DNA from: Sarocladium kiliense
Taxonomy: Eukaryota > Ascomycota > Sordariomycetes > Hypocreales > Sarocladiaceae
Assembly (NCBI GenBank): GCA_030734395.1
Contig: JAUZTG010000041.1
Coordinates: 372,001-436,000 of the forward strand
Direction of reading: 5' to 3'
Length of the DNA: 64,000 nucleotides
Of the stretch, positions 55,904 through 64,000 are shown in pieces. Position 1 is the stretch's first letter, and each line of letters begins with the position of its first letter. The notes beneath the pieces were generated by a model. It did not search any database. It was not told the origin of the DNA and saw nothing but the letters and a program-made list of their open reading frames with translations. The position numbers and the translations under genes are program-made.

Positions 55904-58900
55904 TCACGGATACCCAACATGCCTATCTGTAATCTCGTCGCCACCGTAACCGCCTCCGCCCGGCGTGTTAATCTGCAGATACTCTCCTGGCTGCAGGTTG
56001 ATAATAGCCTTGCCACCCAGATTCACCTTCTCCATGCCCCCACTGCCATCCGCAGCGTGCAAGAAAGCATAGTTGGCCCCCTTCGCGCCAGGTTTCCCGC
56101 CAGCCATGCCCCACGGTCGGTAGACTCTCCGATCGCTCAGAATGCTGAACTTCAAGGGAACACGGGCCTCAATCTCCCTCGTAATGCCGTCGCCTCCCTT
56201 CCATTTCCCAGCACCGCCGCTGCCCCGATGTACCTCGTAGCGTCGCACCAGCACTGCTGTGCGCTTCTCGATCACCTCAGCGTCAGTTTGTCGCGTGTTT
56301 GTTGAGTGAACGTGCGTGGAGTGAGCGCCATCGTAGCCTTCGCCGGCACCTACACCTCCTCCAATACTCTCACCGTAATTCCAACCCTTGACAACCTCGC
56401 CCGTCGTCGGATCGCGACCGCCCATGCCCCAACCAAGGCTATTCGCACAACCCTGACTCGCGCCGAAATTTGCCAGAGCTCGCAAGATAACATCAATCAC
56501 GCGCTGACTTGCGAGCGTGCTGCCGCAAATGGCTGCCCGGGGTCCAGGGTTGAGCAATGAACCTTCTGGCACAACGATCTGGACGGGCACCAGACAGCCC
56601 TCATTCAGTGGTATGTCCATGTTGATGAGGCACCGCAAAGTGTAGATGATGGCGGAATGGCAGATGGAGATGGGGCAGTTATAGTTCCCCCATTGCTGTG
56701 GACCTGTGCCTGTGAAGTCAAAAGTCGCACCGCCAGACGTTGGATCTAATGTGACTTTGAGACGCAACGCTGTGCCGTCGTCGAAATAGTCTGTCGCCTC
56801 GCGTACAGGATTCTCTGCCGCCATCTTTCGTATGGCCTCCCGAGTGGCTGCCTCGGCATTGGCCTGGATAGCACCCATGTAGCGCTGCACAGTGGCTAGG
56901 GAAAACTCGTCACATAACTTTCGCAACAAAGTGATGCCGCGCTGGTTCGCGGACGTCTGTGCCTTGAGGTCTGAGATGTTATCAGCCAGACGTCTCGAGG
57001 TGCTGCAACCTGGGAGACTTCCAGCTTCGTTGAAAGCTGCTATGACTTCCTCTTCCAAGAAGACACCCTGACTGACAATCTTCATGGAAGGCACATTAAG
57101 GCCTTCTTCCCATAGTTCCTTGCTCTCAGGCATCATGCTTGTGATTCCCTTGCCGCCAATATCAGAATGATGACCGCGACTAGCAACGTAGAACGCGATC
57201 TCATCTTCAATGAAGACAGGTGTGACCACAGTCAGGTCGGGGAGATGGGTGCCGCCCCATTGAGGATGATTTGTGAGGAGCACGTCGCCTGGCCTGAGCT
57301 TGCCGAGCCAACGACGATGCTGGGCCTGGATGGCAAACTGCATTGAGCCAAGATGGATAGGGATATGCGGAGCATTGGCGACGAGCTTTCCAGTCGCTGA
57401 AAAGACTGCACATGAGAAGTCCAGACGCTCCTTGATAGAAGTACTGATGCTCGTTCGCTGCAGTGTGTTGCCCATCTGCTCCGCGATAGCCATGAAACGA
57501 TGAGCAAAGACAGAGAGCACAATCGGGTCAACTTTCCCATTCGAAGATGAAGTCTTCGTAATTGATACTTCCACAGTACTCTTGTCTTTCTTCTTGAGAA
57601 TCACATGAGCCTCCAGGATAATGGCGCGGAAACTTGGCTCAACGAACAGGGTCTGAGTATTGTCAATGAGCAGTGCCGGTCCATCGACCGACGTACCACG
57701 CGACACTGACTCTAGCCTGTAAACACCAACTGATGTCCATCCCCCGGCCACATAGACTGACTGTCGCTCCGTGGGCTCTGGCGCATTCGAAAGCTGCTTG
57801 GGAACTGCAAGCTGGCTGGCAGTGCTCTTGGACCCCAACTCCGTGGTCGTTCTGCCAGTGCCGCGGACCTTGATTGACTCGATGACTATGTCTCGCTGCA
57901 TGACGAAGGCAAACTCACGCTTGTGCATTGAAGTGAAGGCGGCAGCGTAGTCTCCATCTTCCGGTGTCGGGATGACGAGATTTGTATCTGTGCCAAAGTA
58001 TCGCAGAACAAGACTATTATCACAGGTGATGGTCGCCGGATCCGCACCTTGCGAAGCAAGTTCGTTCCTGACTTGGGCATCGAGGGCAATGAGCCTCTCC
58101 TGGATGTGTTTCGAGGCGTTCGCTTTTAATACAGAGGCAAAGGGCTCCATTTTCTCGCTTTGCAGCTCCGCATGCACAATGCCGTATGCACTGAGGAGAG
58201 AGCTATATCGGTGCACAAGCACTTTGCGAATGCCCAAGCGATCTGCAATGTCGCAAGCATGTTGCCCACCAGCGCCGCCGAAAGAGACGAGGTGATGGTT
58301 CTCTGGGGCGAAGCCGCGAGCCTCGGTAGCATTGCGGATCGGTCTGCTCATAGTCTCGTTGGCCACGCTGAGCAAGCCCAAGGCAACGTCTTCCGCAGAC
58401 AGTTGCTGCTTAGTTTGGGCGTTGAAGTCTGCGGTGAAGCTTTGGAACTTCTCACGAATAATATCGACATCGAGGGGCTGGTCTGCATTGGGACCAAAGA
58501 TGGATGGGAAAGATGAGAGGACGAGGCGACCGAGGAAGAGATTGACATCGGTGACTGTGAGAGGGCCACCTTTGCGGTAACAAGCTGGGCCGGGGTGAGC
58601 TCCCGCACTCTCTGGTCCTACCGAGAGAAGACCATTGCGCGCGAAGAGAATGGAGCCACCTCCAGCGGCAACAGTAGCAATATTAAGCATAGGGATGGTG
58701 ATAGTCCGCCCGGCGATCGAAGACTCGGCAAGGTAGTCAAACTGGCCGTCAAATCGAGACACATCCGTACTTGTACCGCCCATGTCGAATCCGATCAAAG
58801 GCGTCGGATCATCCGAGTTGAAGCATGACTTTGCGATTCCAACGACACCGCCAGCGGGACCACTGAGCAGAGCTTCGTTGCCGCGGAACTTGTCTGCCGA

Positions 58901-59886
58901 CTTGAGACCGCCATCCGAGCACATGAAGTCGATACGCTGTGGTGGAATCCGGAATCCTGACTGGAATGACTGGATGTATCTTTGGATGACTGGGTAGAGG
59001 TACGCTTCGGAGCAGGTTGACGTGCTACGATTCAGCACTTTGATAGACGGGCTCGTTGCTGACGACGTGGTTACGTATTTGAAGCCCAGCCGCCTGGCAA
59101 TATTCGCCACAGTGTCCTCATGGTCAGGGAAGAGATATGAATGAATGAAGCAAATCGCGATAGAGTTCAAGCCCTGGCTTTTGAGATCTTCAAGCTGTGC
59201 GGTGACAGCCGCCTCGTTAGGACGGCGAAGGACCCGGATGAGCTCGCCGCTCGTGGACTGAACGATGCTATCGTCTCCTCCAGCCAATGCAGCGGCTTTG
59301 TCGAGTGGGCTGGGGTTGAGATCATAGTCGGCGGGTACTATGCGCTCGTCCACCTCGATAACAGTTGCGTGAAGCGCCCCGGGCTTCTGGATGTTGAGAT
59401 CAAAGATTTTGGGTCGCGATTGATCGCCAATTATGCAGACGTCTTTGAAGCCTGGGGAGATTGGAGACTGTGAGATACGAAATTGAATAGCGATCAAGTC
59501 CATGTTGGGAAGCACTTACCTTTCGTTGTTAAGAAGGCGAACTTCTCGCCTTTGTGTTCCAGGAGTGCATTGGTCGCAACAGTGGTGCCAATTCGGCATG
59601 AAGCTTCACCATGGGTTAGTTCAGGCCTTATTCGAGATTCGTCTGTTGTTCCATTCAGTCACGTTCGTGCCGTACCTATTCTTGATGCATCGAGCTTCTC
59701 TCCAGCTGGGATTACTTTGCCCGAAACGTGCTCGAGCACACGCCGAATGGCTTCGGTGGGCGCATCAGGGTAGTTGGCTGGGTCTTCCGATAGTAGCTTG
59801 AAGGTGAGAGCCTCTTGCCCTTGGACTTGTGCATAGACATCGCAGAAGGTGCCGCCTCGATCAATGGCGACGTGGATGTCAGCCAT
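55904..59886 (-). CDS. Hydantoinase/5-oxoprolinase (fused HyuA-HyuB), ATP-dependent
   Basis: Cytosolic enzyme of about 1,290 residues that opens 5-oxoproline (glutathione cycle) or a related hydantoin. Start is ATG at 59886 (MADIHVAIDRGGTFCDVYAQV), with short introns near 59680 and 59515 joining RIGTTVATNALLEHKGEKFAF to GFKDVCIIGDQSRPKIFDL. The HyuA half shows the ATP-site blocks SGPAGGVVGIAKS, GFDMGGTSTDVSRFDG and SFGGAGGQHACDIADRLG. The HyuB half has MGNTLQRTSISTSIKERLDFSCA, LLTNHPQWGGTHLPDLTVVTPV, and ends INTPGGGGYG. The main exon of 3.6 kb is uninterrupted. Fungal family members often accompany nitrogen-scavenging permeases, such as the Dal5-type one at the right edge. Confidence 0.95.
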
Positions 59887-61530
59887 GATTCTCGAATGCT
59901 ATGGCGATAGGTCACACCCGCCGCTGATGTTTGGCGTTGGTCAGTTGTTGGGAACTTCGGATCCCGGTCCGTGATCAATTATTGTGTCCGCTGCCCACTG
60001 GAGGTCTTCTGCTAAAAGAGGTCCAAATTGATGCTCTTCATGAGGAATTTGCAGAAGCTTACAATTCAGATTGTACCCAAAGTACTGCCTAGAAGTCAAG
60101 CGCAGCACGAGTTGCAAAGTTCCAGAAAGTCCAAGAGGGATTTCCGAAGAACTGGTACTTGAACACCTACAAGCCCCGGTGACCGGCTCCTTTAGATCGT
60201 TGTCTTTTGAGAAGGACCCTGATGTGCCAATAGTGGCAGGTCTTCTCCAAAGCCCACGCTGCGGTATTTAGCTATGGTATGGAAGAGTTCGAGTCGGCTG
60301 TATGCTTCCTGGCTGGCTAAGCATGGAGCATTCACCGGCGACATGAGTTGTAAGTTATCACGGAATGACTGGACAAACGCCGCCAATGGAAGCAAGGACC
60401 TACCTAGCAATCCTCGCCACGTTCTAATGACTGCTTCAGTTTCGTTGATCTCGGTCCGCTAGTCGTTGACTAAGGTGAACCCTGCGTCCCGCCCTGTCGG
60501 CGTCCCTCCGACATTGGGCACTACTATCTCGCCACGGGATGGGCTGCTGCAAAGCGGAAGAGCAATGTAGCTTATCGCGTGGGAAGCGGGTACGAAGCTT
60601 GTCGGGATTAGCCCGACATTAATCGCTCGACACCGGAGCGACGCTAGGCATGGCGCAAGATTTTGAATATGTAATGCTGTCTCCAGTAGTCTTGACTCGA
60701 GCAAATGGAAGAAGCGCCCAAGTTGACATTACCCGTCTCTCTAGGATGGCGTGCTCCGACATGCGAATGATGAATGTAAAAATTGGTAGCTTTTTGAGGG
60801 CACCCAGTAGCACGATTATGATGGCAGTAGTCGTGGCTGTGAAGGAGCGCGATCATGGAGCGGATCCTGTGAAATGATGCACAAAGTCTGACAAGTCGGG
60901 CCAGTCTGCTGCTGCTTCGGGGTATAGAGAATCGCAATTGACAATGGCATCTTATTCCGTGAAGGGCTCCGGATCGCCATCAACTTACAATCACCAGCGC
61001 CCACACCCTGGCCAACCATTTGACCAACCGTATGCAAAGTCTAGCACCGGTTCAAACCAGTCCCGTCCATCGGGCTGCTCTTCGACGGTCGCTTCATCGG
61101 CGACCCGTGGTTCTCTTCCGTAAACACTTTCCGGAGGCCGTCAGTAAGCCTGGCCGGGGCCGTGGATCGGCCGGCTCGGTTTGTCACCGCTGCCGAACCT
61201 CCGATAAGCCTTGACATGTCTACCTTCTGTGCGTCGCTGGGATAATGTCCGCTCTTTCCATATCGTACAAGCTAGAGGATTAGACTGATGCTCTTCTCAC
61301 AGCCTCAGTTGAAAGTCTTAAGCAGTTGGCCACAATGCCCTTAATGGTCTCTTCGACGAGCAATCATGCGGAGAGTCCTCAGCGGATCACAAATCCTCCG
61401 TTAGCGACGTCGCAGACTACAGTTATACCTAATGTTGGGGACATCGAATCACAATCGACGAGCGTGGGTCAGGTAACGGTGGGCTGTCATCGCTTGGGGT
61501 TTGTGCGGAAGTAGTATATTGCAACACGCC
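59887..61530. other. Intergenic region, no supported gene
   Basis: Frames up to 97 codons occur without similarity. A coding-like fragment at about 61051-61250 is discussed under rejected items. Confidence 0.45.
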
Positions 61531-62556
61531 TCATTGAAGAAACTCTCGTATTGAGGCCAAGACCTCCTCGGACTTCTCAACATGTACTGCGTGGTTGGCT
61601 CCAGCAACAACGACCAGCTTCGCATTTGGGATTTTGTCTGCGATAAGTCTCGAGTGGTTTGGCGGGCAGATCCAGTCGAATTCACCAACAACGACCAAAG
61701 TCTTGGCTTTGATCTCATGCAACCGTTCAGTGTAGTCAAAGTACTTCTCCGTCTCGGAGTAGAGGTCATCTTGTGGTGAGTAAAACACGTCAGCATCTGA
61801 ACAACGAGGGTAGGGGACCAACCGGGGGACTGACTGTGAGACTCGGCGACACACACCACACCGAGAGCGTTTCGCAGGCCTGCATCGGCATCGAAGTCCT
61901 CTCTGTACAGTGGTGCCATGGCGAAGTTGATGAGTTGGAACTCGAGGTCACTTTCGTATGCTCCAAACACCTTATTCCGAAGCATGTTCGTCGAGAAGCT
62001 CGGTGAACGTGCGGCTCTCTCCTCCAAGGTCTTAATAGCGTCGGCCTCATCTTTCGTACCCCGATATTAGCATACTTACCAAATGGCGGGATCAAGGATA
62101 CTCACGATGATGGGAGGCGGCAGTGCCACGCAATATCAGATGAGACAGGTTCGAAGCATATGTGATGGCATATTGCTGGGCGAGGAACCCTCCGAAACTC
62201 CCACCACAGACAATGACATTGCCATGTTTGCCGACGAAATGGATCCGCAATGCCTCAACATCGTCGACTATTTGGGCAAAGGTGTACGGCTTCGTTCGCG
62301 AGCTCTGGCCATGACCTCGAAAGTCGAAAGAGAGGACCCGAAAATGGTCGCTCAGCCGACTGTACACGGCGAAGTCGGACCTGTGGTCTCCTATAGAAGC
62401 TTCTTAGTCTCTGTTCTTCGGCTTATCGAGTTCCGATAAGGGCAGTCGCGTACCAAGACCACGGCCGCCGTGGAGTGTAATCATCAACGGCGCATCCTCT
62501 GGACCATGAATGCGGTAGGCCAACTTGGCACCATTCAACTCAACGAAGTCAACCAT
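61531..62556 (-). CDS. Alpha/beta hydrolase, proline-iminopeptidase-like
   Basis: Serine hydrolase of about 290 residues in four exons on the minus strand, from ATG 62556 (MVDFVELNGAKLAYRIHG) to the stop at 61531-61533. Splicing near 62445-62380 removes an apparent stop and joins HGGRGLG to DHRSDFAVYSRLSDHFRVLSFDFRGHGQS, the oxyanion loop and first strand. The nucleophile elbow is VCGGSFGGFLAQQ, the acid VVGEFDWICPPNHS and the histidine VAGANHAVHVEKS. No signal peptide. The last intron joins LRNAL to DDLYSETEKYFDYTE. Natural substrates could be small esters or amino-terminal proline peptides; the sequence does not tell which. Confidence 0.85.
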
Positions 62557-63560
62557 GACTGCGATGGCGAGTGTCGTAAAGCAACGTCCTCTCCCTTAGG
62601 TGTCTATACAGGATCGATCGATAACTGCTCTCCTTTTGCTTCAAGCGACTGAGACTTGTCTTCCCAACCTACCTCTCAATACGTTCGTTAAGAATGGCCG
62701 ACTTCAGCTTGCGACTTTTCGACAAACGGGACTCATGTCAATGCTTAACTGAGCCAAGGACGGAAGCGTGGGGAAACTTGTCATCCGTTGAGCTTACCAA
62801 CACGGCGGTATCCCAAGACATCACATGTCCAGCTCCATCTTCGTGGTCTCTCCGGTGGCAAGCTTCCCTCCAGAGCTCTACACAGAACAGCCCATACAAC
62901 CACCGCCGAGCAAAGGCTGTCCCAGTTGCCGGAGCCCAAATGCCGATCTCAAGCCACCCACGCGGACAAAGTCGGCATCGTCGGCCCCGCCCCGACCAGA
63001 ATTACCATAACAGGCAACGAGCGGCTTCATCAAAAACGCCTCTCCCCGGCTGCTAGTGAAGATGCCCCCCCACCACGCCTTTTCCTCTGTCCATGGCCCC
63101 CAATAAACAGGCGAAATTCGAGGAGATATCGCGTGGCAGATACTGGGGACTTTGCTCCAGGATCTGGACTTGCTTCCTTGTCTAAAACCGGACTCTATTC
63201 CCATATTTTTTCGACGCTATCAAACGATGTCGTGATCTACAGACATGTTTGCGTTATCTCAAGACCATCGCAGCCCACGCGTTTCTTTATAGTCCGCTTT
63301 TGAGGTGGCGGTCTTAGCTGGATTTTGACATCTAAGCGCTGTTCGTTCATACATCTGACCGCAAATATTGTAGACTATCCCTGTCGCTCCCAACCACATG
63401 TCTACAAGACGGGGTCGCCTTTAAGAACCGACCGAGCAGCCTGCCTTTGTATGCCACGAGGAACATAACATCAGTGCATGCTCCCGACTCATCGCTGTTT
63501 ACTTCTTGTAAACACTGTCGCTTTTTTTCACATCAGCAGAAGCAGGAACCTCCCGTCATC
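62557..63560. other. Divergent intergenic region before the Dal5-type permease
   Basis: Shared upstream region of the hydrolase and permease genes, about 1 kb. No supported coding feature. Confidence 0.5.
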
Positions 63561-64000
63561 ATGTCGGCCACCCACCATACCAAGACGGAGACATCGGCAG
63601 ATGCCGTCGCCGTTGGCTCAGCTGGCCAAAGCATCTCATCGGCCCCGATCTCCGACGAGAAAGGAGACTTCTCCTCAAAGGCGACAGAGAAGGCTTTGCC
63701 ACCGTCTTCAACAGAACCAGACAGCCGTCGGCATAACAGCAAAAACCACTGGTTCCAGTGGCACGAGCCTGGCACTTCGACTCAGGAGAAGCGCCTTATT
63801 CTCAAGCTTGATTGGTTCCTGCTCAGTATTTCTTGTCTGCTCTTCTTCATCAAACAGCTCGACGGCAACAACATCTCGAATGCTTACGTCTCTGGCATGG
63901 CCGATGACCTGGGGTTTGGGCCCGGAAACGAGCTCTCCTGGATGAACACGTACTTCAACATTGGCGTCATCATTGGCGGATGCTTCTCCAATCTTGCGCT
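63561..64000 (+). CDS. MFS permease of the Dal5/anion:cation symporter family, 3' part outside the window
   Basis: The first 146 residues of a membrane transporter. A polar N-terminus of about 75 residues leads to the entry EKRLILKLDWFLLSISCLLFFIKQLDGNNISNAYVSGMADDLGF, where KxDxxLLP-like and NxxNAYxSGMxxDL are family hallmarks, and MNTYFNIGVIIGGCFSNLAL begins helix 2. Start is the ATG at 63561. Dal5-type permeases import allantoate, pantothenate, nicotinate, dipeptides or similar organic anions. It runs off the right edge, so completeness is unknown. No intron before the edge is seen. Confidence 0.9.
   Translation, partial: MSATHHTKTETSADAVAVGSAGQSISSAPISDEKGDFSSKATEKALPPSSTEPDSRRHNSKNHWFQWHEPGTSTQEKRLILKLDWFLLSISCLLFFIKQLDGNNISNAYVSGMADDLGFGPGNELSWMNTYFNIGVIIGGCFSNLA

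Noticed and set aside
61051..61250. Fragment reading GLLFDGRFIGDPWFSSVNTF, slightly like the start of an aldehyde dehydrogenase
   Set aside because: Too short, no upstream start, no downstream catalytic part; could be chance.
62380..62445. In-frame TAA in the alpha/beta hydrolase, read first as a nonsense mutation
   Set aside because: It lies in an intron; splicing restores the conserved HGGRG...DHRSDFAVYS segment.

Overview
The window comes from a filamentous ascomycete (Pezizomycotina). Genes are split by many short introns of about 45-70 bp with GT..AG ends and CTAAC/CTGAC-type branch sites. The families are typical of that group: Zn2Cys6 regulators, UstYa/DUF3328 proteins, a 2EXR protein, MFS permeases and a DUF7708 protein. 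An AT-rich island and several relics whose stops are TAA suggest past repeat-induced point mutation (RIP). Species cannot be named from the sequence.

Region 1 (1-11590) is the most interesting part: a compact, apparently undescribed RiPP cluster of the dikaritin (ustiloxin/phomopsin) kind. Its centre is a 109-residue secreted precursor on the minus strand at 8772-9101. It carries four perfect 19-residue repeats, each ending in Lys-Arg (Kex2 sites), around the candidate core DILYNNPAGWG. Three UstYa-family proteins surround it (7191-8107 minus, 9822-10721 plus, 10925-11590 minus), each with two HxxHC motifs. A secreted S33/TAP-type peptidase (5088-7056), a second copy of N-myristoyltransferase (2391-4125) and a Zn2Cys6 regulator cut by the window edge (1-1879) lie on the left. 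The inferred pathway is secretion, Kex2 cleavage, trimming, and oxidative cyclisation through the core tyrosine by the UstYa proteins.

Region 2 (11591-16750) is gene-poor. It holds an AT-rich island, two probable solo LTRs and a decayed gene with a frameshift at an 11-G run. Region 3 (16758-28554) has an F-box protein, a 2EXR relic, a hypothetical protein, a GH76 cell-wall mannosidase, a pseudogene with three TAA stops, and an intact two-exon gene of unknown function.

Region 4 (29079-41757) reads as an aromatic-catabolism cluster: sugar-porter-type MFS importer, short-chain dehydrogenase, FAD monooxygenase, Zn2Cys6 regulator, type-B carboxylesterase and homogentisate 1,2-dioxygenase. Region 5 (41988-47926) has a second TAP-like hydrolase with a probable frameshift, a phytanoyl-CoA-type dioxygenase and a DHA1-type MFS exporter.

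Region 6 (47927-64000) has a small cysteine-rich secreted protein, an AAA ATPase divergent from a DUF7708 protein, a hydantoinase/5-oxoprolinase, an alpha/beta hydrolase and the start of a Dal5-type permease running off the right edge. I found no CRISPR arrays and no convincing tRNA or rRNA genes. Splice sites were placed by eye from reading frame, GT/AG ends and family similarity, and were not tested.
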